DNA of 64,000 nucleotides from Sphingopyxis bauzanensis (GTDB lineage Bacteria > Pseudomonadota > Alphaproteobacteria > Sphingomonadales > Sphingomonadaceae): contig NZ_NISK01000002.1 of NCBI RefSeq assembly GCF_002205675.1, positions 372,001 through 436,000 of the forward strand. The letters run 5' to 3'. Each line of letters begins with the position of its first letter. The first letter of the stretch is position 1. A program made the translations under genes and the position numbers. The notes below the pieces were generated by a model. The model saw only the letters and a list, made by a program, of their open reading frames with translations, was not told the DNA's origin and ran no database searches. Shown here in pieces: positions 26,429 to 35,080 of this stretch.

Positions 26429-28201
26429 TTACAGCCGGTCCATGCGAAGCCAGCGTTTATTACCAAGCCAAGCTTTCGACAAAGCCCTGTCTGCAGCGGC
26501 CGCCTCAAGTTTGTGGCCCTGCGCCGCTTCGCTGCGAGAGAGCCCGTAGAGCGCCCAGCCATTATTGGGCGTCTGCGCAAGCGCTCCGCGAAAGGCGTCG
26601 CTCGCGTCGCTATAGCGGCGCGCCTGAAAGAGCGCCGCGCCCAGTGACTGCTTGACCGGATAATACCAGTACGTCGGCTCTTGATATGGGAGACGGCCCT
26701 CGATCTCGATGGCTTGCCGGTAAAAATCGATTGCCTCGTCATAGCGGCCCCGCGCCGACGCGAAACGGCCGCGGGCGACCAGTTCGGCGAGCATCGCCAA
26801 ATCTGCCGCGGGCACACCCTGATCGATCATGCCCTTCATCGCACCCGAACCCCGCAGCCGGGCCATTGCCGCCATTTCCTTATCAAATCCGGCTTGATCG
26901 CGAAGCCGGGCGTAGGCGATGCTCCGCGCATAATGTCGCATCGCGGTCGGATAGGCCAAGCGCGCGTCGGGCTCAGGCATTGCCAGAATGGCCTTCGCAT
27001 CGGCGAACTGCGCCATTGCCATATAAGGCGCTGCGTCGATGGATTGTATCCACGCTATCCGCTCGGAGGTATCCGGATTGAGCACAGTCCTGAGGCGCCG
27101 GGCCTCGCGGATCGCGGTTCGCATGTCGCCGGCCATCTGCGCAGATGTCACGATGAAGTGAATATTGTGCGGATAATAGCCGTAACGCACCAGGCCATTG
27201 TCGCCGGCGCTGCGCATGAACGCTTCATCCGCACGCGCGGCCGCGACGTTCACGCGGATCGAGTCGGCATGGCGACCGCGCTGCTGATAGATATGGCCCG
27301 GCATATGAACGAGATGCGCGGCGCTCGGCGCTAGCGGGTTTGCCAGTCGGTCAGCTGCGGCTTCCGCACGCTGCGGATCGCTGGCTTCCATGAGATGGAT
27401 ATAAAGATGGTTCGCCTGAACATGGGCTGGATTGCGGCGCAAGACGGCTTCAATCAGCCGCACCGCTTCGCCGCTGCGTCCCACAGACGTCTTCTTGTCC
27501 GCTTCCCAATAATTCCACGGGCTGGTGTCCATCGCCGCCTCTGCGGCGAGCACCGCCACATCGTCATCGCCGGGAAAGCGGCGCGCGACGTCAAGCATGG
27601 CGTCGGCATAGCTGGCGTCGAGCGCGGCACGGTCCATGCCGGGATCGCGCGAGTACCGACGCGCCACCGCTTCGATCAGCGCCCGCTCCACGGGAATCGC
27701 ACCGGCGCGCAGAGCCATCGCGCGGTCCATGGCATCGAGTGCCGCAGCGTGGTCGCGATCGTCCATCGGCGCGTTGATGTTCGGGCCGAGCGCGACGGCT
27801 TCGCCCCACCAGCACATCGCACAATTCGGATCGCTGCGTTGGGCTTCGCGAAAGGAGCGAACCGCCCCGGCATGGTTAAAGCCGTAGGTCAGCAGCAGGC
27901 CCTGGCTGAAATAGCGCCGGGCCTGCGTATCGCGCGTCGAAACCGGGAATGACGAAGAAGTCAGATCGGAAAAGAGGGGTATCGTCCCGCCCTCACTGGC
28001 GGGTGCGGCAACTGCCGCAGCGATGAGGAGCTCGTTGGCCAGCGTCGAACCCGCACGCCGCGCGCCACAATAGAAGTTGGCCAGCCGACTGGGATCCAGC
28101 GCTTCGAGAGCGGCGATGGAATAACCCGGCGCAGGTGCAAAACTGGCGAGAGAAAATCCGATACCGACGATCATGGCGGCCTTGAACGGATGATGCATCA
28201 C
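26429..28201 (-). CDS. Exported tetratricopeptide-repeat protein
   Basis: A 590-aa protein with an N-terminal signal segment (PFKAAMIVGIGFSLASFAPA). It has helical repeats, including ALLLTYGFNHAGAVRSFREAQRSDPNCAMCWWGEAVALGPN and near the end YDEAIDFYRQAIEIEGR and YSDASDAFRGALAQTPNNGWALYGLSR. The CAMCWWG motif is frequent in a group of secreted bacterial TPR proteins of unknown function; the two close Cys could bind heme or metal or form a disulfide. It is monocistronic and points away from ectR. A start at the first or second ATG (28201/28198) makes little difference. Confidence 0.85.
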   Translation of the reverse strand: MMHHPFKAAMIVGIGFSLASFAPAPGYSIAALEALDPSRLANFYCGARRAGSTLANELLIAAAVAAPASEGGTIPLFSDLTSSSFPVSTRDTQARRYFSQGLLLTYGFNHAGAVRSFREAQRSDPNCAMCWWGEAVALGPNINAPMDDRDHAAALDAMDRAMALRAGAIPVERALIEAVARRYSRDPGMDRAALDASYADAMLDVARRFPGDDDVAVLAAEAAMDTSPWNYWEADKKTSVGRSGEAVRLIEAVLRRNPAHVQANHLYIHLMEASDPQRAEAAADRLANPLAPSAAHLVHMPGHIYQQRGRHADSIRVNVAAARADEAFMRSAGDNGLVRYGYYPHNIHFIVTSAQMAGDMRTAIREARRLRTVLNPDTSERIAWIQSIDAAPYMAMAQFADAKAILAMPEPDARLAYPTAMRHYARSIAYARLRDQAGFDKEMAAMARLRGSGAMKGMIDQGVPAADLAMLAELVARGRFASARGRYDEAIDFYRQAIEIEGRLPYQEPTYWYYPVKQSLGAALFQARRYSDASDAFRGALAQTPNNGWALYGLSRSEAAQGHKLEAAAADRALSKAWLGNKRWLRMDRL

Positions 28202-28324
28202 GATCCCCCTTTTTTGCGAAGGCGAACTTCAAATGACGTTACCAATCTATCATGAAATTTCACCGCTCCAAAACGCATAATTCCTGGGACAGATACTGCA
28301 ATTCCACGCGGTGCGGCCCAAATT

Positions 28325-28348
28325 CAGCTTAGCAGAGAATCTAAGCTG
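28325..28348 (-). terminator. Hairpin after the MarR-type gene
   Basis: A perfect 8-bp stem CAGCTTAG/CTAAGCTG with an 8-base loop lies 31 bases after the stop of the MarR gene, in its direction, and is followed by AATTTGG. It is a possible weak terminator. Confidence 0.45.
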
Positions 28349-28378
28349 CCGCCCGTTTCGGCCCGTTGAAAACCCGCA

Positions 28379-28876
28379 TTATTGCCCGTCGCGAACGCCC
28401 GTCCGGTCGATTATTCCGGTGTCGAGGAGAGGTGCGGCATCTAGGTCGCCTGCGCCTAGGATGACAGCGAGCCGCTCTGTGCCGGCCAAAATCATCGCCT
28501 GTTCCCACATTGGAAGTGCAGCGAAGCGTTCGGCGAAGATTTCCTGCAACATGTCCGGAGCGTCGGCGAGCCGTTGGCGCCCTTCCGCCGTCGCGTTCAG
28601 CAGGATCTGCCGCTTGTCGCGCTCGCCGCGCGTCCGCGTGACCAGCCCGAGGTCGACGAGCCGATCGGCGATGGCGGTGATCGTCGCATGACTGAACTGC
28701 AATCGCTGGGCGATTGAGCCCGGCGTGACCTCGTCGCGCGCTTCGACTTCGCGCAGGACGAGCAGCTGCGACGGGGTAAGCCCGGTTGCCGCGGCCAGCT
28801 TGCGATTGCCGCCGTCGGTCGCGCGCAAAATCCGGCGTAGTGCTTTCAAGGTGGCATTGGCGATCGCAGCTTCCAT
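28379..28876 (-). CDS. ectR: MarR-family regulator, probably EctR
   Basis: A 165-aa winged-helix protein of the MarR family (ATGLTPSQLLVLREVEARDEVTPGSIAQRLQFSHATITAIADRLVDLGLVTRTRGERDKRQ). It lies divergently from the ectoine operon, the position of EctR regulators in other bacteria, where they repress ectABC at low salinity. A pseudo-palindrome at 28941-28965 in the shared promoter region is a candidate binding site. The role is inferred from position and family. Confidence 0.82.
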   Translation of the reverse strand: MEAAIANATLKALRRILRATDGGNRKLAAATGLTPSQLLVLREVEARDEVTPGSIAQRLQFSHATITAIADRLVDLGLVTRTRGERDKRQILLNATAEGRQRLADAPDMLQEIFAERFAALPMWEQAMILAGTERLAVILGAGDLDAAPLLDTGIIDRTGVRDGQ

Positions 28877-28940
28877 CCGCCCCTGTTAGCTGCGCGGCGC
28901 CTGCGCACCAATGGCAAATTTTTGCACCGCTGGCGCAACA

Positions 28941-28965
28941 ATATACTTCAGATATCGAATTATAT
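28941..28965. promoter_or_regulatory. Candidate EctR operator
   Basis: ATATACTTC and GAATTATAT (8 of 9 bases complementary) flank AGATATC, a 25-base AT-rich inverted repeat in an otherwise GC-rich region, 65 bases from the ectR start and 107 bases before ectA. The size and symmetry fit a MarR dimer site. Not tested. Confidence 0.55.
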
Positions 28966-28979
28966 TCCCGGCTCGGGGG

Positions 28980-29007
28980 TTGATTGATCTGGCAGAAATC
29001 CTATATT
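28980..29007 (+). promoter_or_regulatory. Candidate promoter of the ectoine operon
   Basis: TTGATT (28980-28985), 16 bases, then TATATT (29002-29007) resembles a sigma-70 promoter. It lies 15 bases after the candidate EctR operator and about 65 bases before ectA. Confidence 0.45.
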
Positions 29008-29071
29008 TACGCCACATTCCGCTGGGCACCACATAGCTGGTTCAGCAGTTTATTTCAGGAGATGAATTATC

Positions 29072-29650
29072 TTGTATCGGCAAAAGGACGACGTGTCCTT
29101 GCCCTCGCAACCCGATTTGAACGCAGAGCCATCGTCCGGGGCATCGCTGCGTTTTCGCCCGCCGGTCAGCACCGACGGCCCGGCGGTTACCGCGCTCATC
29201 TCCCGCTGCCCGCCGCTCGATCGCAATTCGGCTTACTGCAATCTGATTCAGTGTACGCATTTTGCCGACCAGTGCGTGATCGCCGAACTCGGCGACCGGA
29301 TCGTCGGCTGGGTTTCGGGGCATCGCCCTGCGTCGGACCCCCGTGCATTCTTCGTCTGGCAGGTTGCTGTCGCGGCCGAAGGACGCGGCAAAGGCCTGGC
29401 CAGTCAGATGATCAAATCACTGCTCACCCGTTCCGCGCAGCATGACGTCACCCATCTGATCACGACGATCACCGACGGCAACAAGGCCTCGTGGGCGCTT
29501 TTTCGCGGCCTTGCCCGGGACTGGGGTGCCGAGCTGGAGCGCAGCGCGCTGTTTGAGCGCGAGGCGCATTTCGCCGGCGCTTATCCGACCGAATATCAGG
29601 CCCGCATCGGGCCTTTGACCTTTAGCAAGATTCAGAAAGCCCAGGGGTAA
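29072..29650 (+). CDS. ectA: L-2,4-diaminobutyrate acetyltransferase EctA
   Basis: EctA acetylates diaminobutyrate with acetyl-CoA, the second specific step of ectoine synthesis. The 193-aa protein is a GNAT enzyme (FVWQVAVAAEGRGKGLASQMIKSLL is the acetyl-CoA-binding region; DRNSAYCNLIQCTHFADQCVIAE is typical of EctA). The start is uncertain: TTG at 29072 lies ten bases after AGGAG, and a GTG at 29093 follows AAAAGGACG. An ATG at 29062 is in the wrong frame. It is the first gene of a seven-gene plus-strand unit, with ectB four bases downstream. Confidence 0.95.
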   Translation: MYRQKDDVSLPSQPDLNAEPSSGASLRFRPPVSTDGPAVTALISRCPPLDRNSAYCNLIQCTHFADQCVIAELGDRIVGWVSGHRPASDPRAFFVWQVAVAAEGRGKGLASQMIKSLLTRSAQHDVTHLITTITDGNKASWALFRGLARDWGAELERSALFEREAHFAGAYPTEYQARIGPLTFSKIQKAQG

Positions 29651-29654
29651 TTAA

Positions 29655-30959
29655 ATGAATATGTCACCGAAACCGTCCGGCACGATTCCGGACCGGAAAA
29701 TCTATGAGCGACGCGAATCCGGCGTGCGCAGTTATGCGCGCTCGATGCCTCGTCAGTTCGGCAGGGCCCAGGGCGTGTGGATGCATGACGACCAGGGCGG
29801 CCGCTACCTCGACTTCCTGTCGGGTTGCTCGACGCTCAACTATGGCCACAATCATCCGCTGCTGAAACAGGCGCTGCTCGACTATATCGCCGCCGACGGC
29901 ATCACCCACGGCCTCGACCTCCACACCGACGCCAAGGAGGACTTCCTGCGCGCGTTCGAAGAGGTGATCCTGACCCCGCGCGGGCTCGATTATCGCATGA
30001 TGTTCACCGGCCCCACCGGCACCAACGCGGTCGAGGCCGCGATCAAGCTCGCGCGCAAGATCACCGGGCGCGAGATGGTCATCGCCTTCACCAACGGCTT
30101 CCACGGCATGACATTAGGCGCGCTCGCCTGCACCGGCAACGCCGCCAAGCGCGGCGGCGCCGGGGTGCCGCTCAGCCATGTCGCGCATGAACCCTATTAC
30201 GATTATTACGGCCCCGAGGTCGATACCGCCGAACTGCTCGAACAACGCCTGTCCGACCCGTCGAGCGGGCTCGATGCGCCCGCCGCGATTCTCGTCGAGA
30301 CCGTTCAGGGCGAAGGCGGCCTCAACGCCGCATCGCCCGAATGGCTGCGCCGGATCGCCGAGATTGCCAAGGCGCATGGCGCGCTGCTGATCATCGACGA
30401 TATTCAGGCCGGGTGCGGCCGCACCGGCGGCTTTTTCAGCTTTGAAGGCATGGGCTTCACCCCCGACATTATCACCATGGCGAAATCGCTGTCAGGCATG
30501 GGGCTGCCCTTTGCGTTGACGCTGTTCCATCCCGAACTCGACCAGTGGTCGCCGGGTGAGCATAATGGCACGTTCCGCGGCAACAACCACGCGTTCGTCA
30601 CCGCGACCGCGGCGCTCCGCCATTTCTGGAGCGGCGACGAATTCCAGCGCGACGTTGCGCGCCGCGGCGCTCTACTCGAAACGCGGCTCGATCGGATCGC
30701 GGCCGAGCATGGGTTCGAAACGCGCGGACGCGGAATGATGCGCGGCGTCAACACCGGGTCGGGCGAACTGGCCTCTGCGGTCACCGCGGCCTGTTTCGAC
30801 GCCGGCCTGATTATCGAAACCAGCGGCGCGCACGACGAAGTGATCAAGGTGCTCGCGCCGCTGATCATCGACGACGCGACGCTCGCGACCGGGCTCGATA
30901 TCCTCGAAACCAAATTCCGTCAGGCGATGGCCGCCGATTACGCCGTCGCCGCCGAATAA
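29655..30959 (+). CDS. ectB: Diaminobutyrate-2-oxoglutarate transaminase EctB
   Basis: A PLP-dependent class-III aminotransferase of 434 aa that turns aspartate semialdehyde into L-2,4-diaminobutyrate with glutamate as amino donor. Typical stretches are [31 protein letters not shown] and the PLP-lysine region [14 protein letters not shown]. It follows ectA by four bases and precedes ectC by 16 bases. Confidence 0.96.
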   Translation: MNMSPKPSGTIPDRKIYERRESGVRSYARSMPRQFGRAQGVWMHDDQGGRYLDFLSGCSTLNYGHNHPLLKQALLDYIAADGITHGLDLHTDAKEDFLRAFEEVILTPRGLDYRMMFTGPTGTNAVEAAIKLARKITGREMVIAFTNGFHGMTLGALACTGNAAKRGGAGVPLSHVAHEPYYDYYGPEVDTAELLEQRLSDPSSGLDAPAAILVETVQGEGGLNAASPEWLRRIAEIAKAHGALLIIDDIQAGCGRTGGFFSFEGMGFTPDIITMAKSLSGMGLPFALTLFHPELDQWSPGEHNGTFRGNNHAFVTATAALRHFWSGDEFQRDVARRGALLETRLDRIAAEHGFETRGRGMMRGVNTGSGELASAVTAACFDAGLIIETSGAHDEVIKVLAPLIIDDATLATGLDILETKFRQAMAADYAVAAE

Positions 30960-30975
30960 CACAGGAGAATATACC

Positions 30976-31389
30976 ATGATCGTTCGCAATTTGAACGCCA
31001 TTCGCAAGACCGACCAGAATGTCCGCTCGGACGGCTGGGCCAGCGCCCGCATGCTGCTCAAGGACGATGGCATGGGCTTTTCCTTCCACATCACGACGCT
31101 GTTCGCGGGGTCGGAGCTGAAGATGCATTATCAGAACCATCTGGAATCGGTGTTCATCCTGAAAGGCACCGGCACGATCGAGGATCTGGGCACGGGTAAG
31201 ACACACAAGCTGGAACCCGGCGTGATGTATGCGCTCAACGACCATGATCGCCATATCGTGCGCCCCGAGACCGACATATTGACCGCCTGCGTCTTCAACC
31301 CGCCGGTCACCGGTAAGGAAGTGCATGACGCGAGCGGCGCTTATCCGGCCGACACCGCGCCCGCGCGCGAACCCGTTCCCGCCGACTGA
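30976..31389 (+). CDS. ectC: Ectoine synthase EctC
   Basis: A 137-aa cupin that closes N-gamma-acetyl-diaminobutyrate to ectoine by loss of water. The family signature is clear ([47 protein letters not shown]). The RBS AGGAGA lies 11 bases before the ATG. Its length is the usual one for EctC. Confidence 0.96.
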   Translation: MIVRNLNAIRKTDQNVRSDGWASARMLLKDDGMGFSFHITTLFAGSELKMHYQNHLESVFILKGTGTIEDLGTGKTHKLEPGVMYALNDHDRHIVRPETDILTACVFNPPVTGKEVHDASGAYPADTAPAREPVPAD

Positions 31390-31421
31390 CATCCATCCAG
31401 ACCATGAAAGGGGGACGTCCC

Positions 31422-32342
31422 ATGACCGACATCTACCCATCCCGCCAAGCGTCTGCCGCCGAGATGCGGCCGCGCCAGGATCCTGTCGTCCATAGCGAAT
31501 GGAGCGACGATGCGCCGATCGGCGTCGAACAGGCCGCACAATTCGACCGTGACGGCTATATCGTGCTGGAAGATCTTTTTTCGGACGACGAGGTGACTTT
31601 TCTGCAGCGCGCCGCCGGCAAGCTGCTCGCCGACCCGTCTGCGCTCGACGACGACACAATCGTGACCGAGCCGCAGAGCAACGAAATCCGCTCGATCTTT
31701 GAAATTCACCGGCAGAACGCGGTGATGGCGCGGCTCGCTGCCGACGCGCGGCTCGCCGATGTCGCGCGCTTCCTGCTGGGCGACGAAGTGTATATCCACC
31801 AGTCGCGTCTGAACTACAAACCCGGCTTCAAGGGCAAGGAATTTTACTGGCACAGCGATTTTGAAACCTGGCATGTCGAAGACGGCATGCCGCGGATGCG
31901 CGCGCTGTCGATGTCGATCCTGCTCGCCGAAAACACCCCGCACAACGGGCCGTTGATGGTCATTCCGCGCTCGCACAAAACCTATCTGACCTGTGTCGGC
32001 GAAACCCCCGACGACCATTATCTGAGCTCGCTGAAAAAACAGGAATATGGCGTGCCCGACGAGGACAGCCTAACCGAACTGGCGCACAAGCATGGCATTG
32101 TTGCCCCCACCGGCAAGCCGGGAACGGTGATCCTGTTCGACTGCAATCTGATGCACGGATCGAACGGCAACATCACCCCCTTCCCGCGCGCCAACGCGTT
32201 CCTGGTCTATAATGCGGTCAGCAACCCGCTGGAAAAACCGTTCGGGGTCGAAAAGCCCCGGCCGTGGTTCCTCGCCAATCGCGACGAACCCGCGCCGCTG
32301 ACGCCGCAACGCGGATCACTGGTCGAAACGGTTGCGGCATGA
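31422..32342 (+). CDS. ectD: Ectoine 5-hydroxylase EctD
   Basis: A non-heme iron, 2-oxoglutarate-dependent dioxygenase of 306 aa that makes 5-hydroxyectoine from ectoine. The iron ligands can be seen as His-x-Asp in FYWHSDFETWH and the distal His in NLMHGSNGN. I start it at the ATG at 31422, preceded by AAAGGGGGAC, instead of the upstream ATG at 31404. The stop overlaps the ask gene start by four bases. Confidence 0.95.
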   Translation: MTDIYPSRQASAAEMRPRQDPVVHSEWSDDAPIGVEQAAQFDRDGYIVLEDLFSDDEVTFLQRAAGKLLADPSALDDDTIVTEPQSNEIRSIFEIHRQNAVMARLAADARLADVARFLLGDEVYIHQSRLNYKPGFKGKEFYWHSDFETWHVEDGMPRMRALSMSILLAENTPHNGPLMVIPRSHKTYLTCVGETPDDHYLSSLKKQEYGVPDEDSLTELAHKHGIVAPTGKPGTVILFDCNLMHGSNGNITPFPRANAFLVYNAVSNPLEKPFGVEKPRPWFLANRDEPAPLTPQRGSLVETVAA

Positions 32343-33781
32343 CCGGGCGGCACAGCGTCGAAAAGATCGGCGGCACGTCGATGGCGGCGACCGCGACATT
32401 GTTCGACAATGTCCTGATCGCAGGTCGGTCGGGCGCCGATCTCTATAGCCGCATCTTTGTCGTCTCGGCCTATGCCGGGATGACCGACCTGCTGCTCGAG
32501 AACAAAAAGACGGGCGTTCCCGGCGTTTATGGGCGTTTCGTCGCCGATGACGCCGCCGACGGTTGGCGGGGCGCAATGCGCGAGGTTCATCATGCGATGC
32601 ACGCGCGCAATGCCGCCATGTTTGCCCGCGACGAAAGCCGCGCCGAAGCCGATGCCTTTGTCGATCGCCGGATCGCCGCGGTCACCGCCTGCCTCGACGA
32701 TCTCGCCCGGCTGCGCAGTCATGGCCGCTTCTGCGTCAAGGAGCAGCTGATGACGGTGCGCGAATTGCTCGCCGGAGTTGGCGAAGCGCATAGCGCGCAC
32801 AGCACCAGCCTGTTGCTGCGCGACCGCGATGTGAATGCGCAGTTCGTCGACCTGACGCTGTGGGATCAGGACGACCTCAGCAGCCTCGACGCGCGGATCG
32901 GCGACGCGTTCGCCGACATCGACCTGACCACCACCCTGCCGATCGTCACCGGCTATGCGGGCTGCGAGGGCGGCATGGTTCGCCGCTATGCGCGCGGCTA
33001 CACCGAAATGACCTTTTCACGGCTCGCGGTGGTCACCGGCGCGCGCGAGGCGATCATCCACAAGGAATTTCACCTGTCGAGCGCCGACCCGAAGCTGGTC
33101 GGCGAGGACAAGGCGCGCAAGATCGGCCGGACCAATTACGACGTCGCGGACCAACTCGCGAACCTCGGCATGGAAGCGATCCATCCCGGCGCGGGGCGCG
33201 GCCTGCGGCAGACCGATATTCCGCTGCGGGTGCGCAATACCTTCGACCGCGAGGACGAAGGCACGCTGGTGACGGGGCATTATGTCTCCGACGTTCCGCG
33301 CGTCGAAATCATCACCGGCATCCGCCACATGCAGGCGCTGCAATTTTTCGAACAGGATATGGTCGGGGTCAAAGGCTATGATACCGCGATCCTCGGCGCC
33401 TTGGAGCGCCACGGGCTGTGGATCGTCAGCAAATCGTCGAACGCCAACACGATCACCCATTATCTGCTCGCCAGTGCCGATGCGGTGAAAAAGGTGATCG
33501 CCGACCTGCAAAAGGATTATCCCGATGCCGCCATTTCGGCGCAGCCGGTGGCGATGGTGTCGGCGATCGGCAGCGACATCTCGCGCCCCGGCCTGGTCCC
33601 CGATGCGCTGCGCGCGCTCGACGATGCCGGCATCACGATGATCGCGATGCAGCACCAGATCCGCAATGTCGATATCCAGTTTATCATCGATAGCCGCGAC
33701 TTCGACAACGCCGTCCGCGTCCTCCACCGCGCCCTGGTCGAGGACGAAGCCGAAGCCGCGAAGGACCGACGCGCCGCCTGA
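32339..33781 (+). CDS. ask_ect: Ectoine-linked aspartate kinase
   Basis: A 480-aa aspartokinase that supplies aspartyl phosphate for the ectoine route. N-terminal kinase motifs (HSVEKIGGTSMA; VVSAYAGMTDLLL) and C-terminal ACT-type regions (GVKGYDTAILGALERHGLWIV) are visible. Such dedicated kinases with different feedback control form the end of many ect operons. The start ATG overlaps the ectD stop (ATGA). A longer frame from 32264 is rejected because it would run inside ectD. Confidence 0.94.
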   Translation: MTGRHSVEKIGGTSMAATATLFDNVLIAGRSGADLYSRIFVVSAYAGMTDLLLENKKTGVPGVYGRFVADDAADGWRGAMREVHHAMHARNAAMFARDESRAEADAFVDRRIAAVTACLDDLARLRSHGRFCVKEQLMTVRELLAGVGEAHSAHSTSLLLRDRDVNAQFVDLTLWDQDDLSSLDARIGDAFADIDLTTTLPIVTGYAGCEGGMVRRYARGYTEMTFSRLAVVTGAREAIIHKEFHLSSADPKLVGEDKARKIGRTNYDVADQLANLGMEAIHPGAGRGLRQTDIPLRVRNTFDREDEGTLVTGHYVSDVPRVEIITGIRHMQALQFFEQDMVGVKGYDTAILGALERHGLWIVSKSSNANTITHYLLASADAVKKVIADLQKDYPDAAISAQPVAMVSAIGSDISRPGLVPDALRALDDAGITMIAMQHQIRNVDIQFIIDSRDFDNAVRVLHRALVEDEAEAAKDRRAA

Positions 33782-33802
33782 CGCGGCGGCCGGTGTCCCG
33801 CG

Positions 33803-35080
33803 ATGCTTTCAACCATCCTGCCGGTGCGAAGCCTGCTGATCGCCATCTTTATGATGATGGCGGGCAGCGGCTTTCTGTCGACGCTGATCGGGCTGCGGCT
33901 CGACCGGGCGGGCAGCGGCACGATGGTGATCGGGCTGGTGGCCACCGCCTATTTTGCCGGTCTGGTCATCGGCGCACTGCGCGCGGGCGAGGTCGTGCGC
34001 CGCGTCGGCCATATCCGCGCCTTCGCGGCGTTTGTGGCGCTGCTTTCGGCGAGCACCTTGACCTATGCCCTGTTCCAGCATCCCCTCCTTTGGGGCGGCC
34101 TGCGGTTGATCGACGGGCTGTGCGTCGCGGGGGTGTTCATCTGCGTCGAAAGCTGGCTCAACGACCGCGCCGACAGCGGCACGCGCGGCACCGTGCTCGC
34201 GGGTTATATGGTCGCGCTCTATTCGGGGCAGGCGCTCGGCCAGCTTTTCCTGCGCACCGGCAACACCGCGCCGCATGTTCCGTTCGAAATCGCTGCCATG
34301 CTGATCTCGCTCGCGATCATTCCCGTCTGCCTGACCCGCAGCCCCGCGCCGATGCTGGACGACGCCGCTGCGCTGCCACTGCGGCGCCTGTTCGAAGCAT
34401 CGCCGCTCGGGGTCGCCGGGGCGGGCATGACCGGACTGCTGCTCGGCGCCTTCTATGGCCTTGCCGCCATTTACGCTCGCCGCATCGGGCTCGATCTTGG
34501 CGACACCGCGACCTTCATGATGACGGTGATCCTGGGCGGCGTCGCGCTGCAATGGCCGCTCGGGCGCCTGTCGGACCGCTACGACCGGCGGCGCATCATC
34601 ATTTCCTGCTTTGCGGCCACGCTGGCGGTCAGCGCCATGCTGGCGATGCAGCCGGTTGGCATCCTTCTGCTTGCCCTTGGCGCGGCGTTCGGCGGGCTCA
34701 GCTTTGCGCTCTATCCGCTTTGCGTGGCCTTCGTGAACGACCGGCTGCTCGCGTCGGAGCGGGTCGCCGCGAGCGGGCAGCTTGTCCTCCTCTATTCGGC
34801 CGGCGCCGCGCTCGGCCCGCTCGGCGCCGCGGCGGCGATGACACTGGCAGGCGCAGGCGGGCTCTTTCTCTTCATCGCCGCGGTGGCGGCGGCGATGCTC
34901 GCCTTCGGCCTGTGGCGCCTCGCGATCAGCGACCCGGTCCCCGGTGCCGACCAGCAGGATTTCCAGATCCTGCCGCGCACGACGCCGGTCGCTGCGCTGC
35001 TCGATCCCGCCGGCCCCGACGCCCTCTCTCCGGCGACGGGGCCCCCTTTGCAAACAGGTGACACATGGACGAAAAGATGA
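33803..35080 (+). CDS. MFS transporter (YcaD-like)
   Basis: A 425-aa membrane carrier with 12 probable helices and MFS motifs (WPLGRLSDRYDRRRIIIS at the central loop, GLVATAYFAGLVIGALRAG in the N-half). It resembles the YcaD group of uncharacterised carriers. It begins 21 bases after ask_ect and overlaps the next gene by 16 bases, which puts it in the ectoine operon. It might export or import ectoine or a related solute, but nothing in the sequence shows the substrate. Confidence 0.85.
   Translation: MLSTILPVRSLLIAIFMMMAGSGFLSTLIGLRLDRAGSGTMVIGLVATAYFAGLVIGALRAGEVVRRVGHIRAFAAFVALLSASTLTYALFQHPLLWGGLRLIDGLCVAGVFICVESWLNDRADSGTRGTVLAGYMVALYSGQALGQLFLRTGNTAPHVPFEIAAMLISLAIIPVCLTRSPAPMLDDAAALPLRRLFEASPLGVAGAGMTGLLLGAFYGLAAIYARRIGLDLGDTATFMMTVILGGVALQWPLGRLSDRYDRRRIIISCFAATLAVSAMLAMQPVGILLLALGAAFGGLSFALYPLCVAFVNDRLLASERVAASGQLVLLYSAGAALGPLGAAAAMTLAGAGGLFLFIAAVAAAMLAFGLWRLAISDPVPGADQQDFQILPRTTPVAALLDPAGPDALSPATGPPLQTGDTWTKR

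Noticed and set aside
28984..29445. A 153-codon frame with an ATG at 29062 and the best RBS near ectA
   Set aside because: It overlaps ectA in another frame, and its product has no family features, while the ectA frame gives a full GNAT enzyme. The AGGAG can serve the TTG at 29072.
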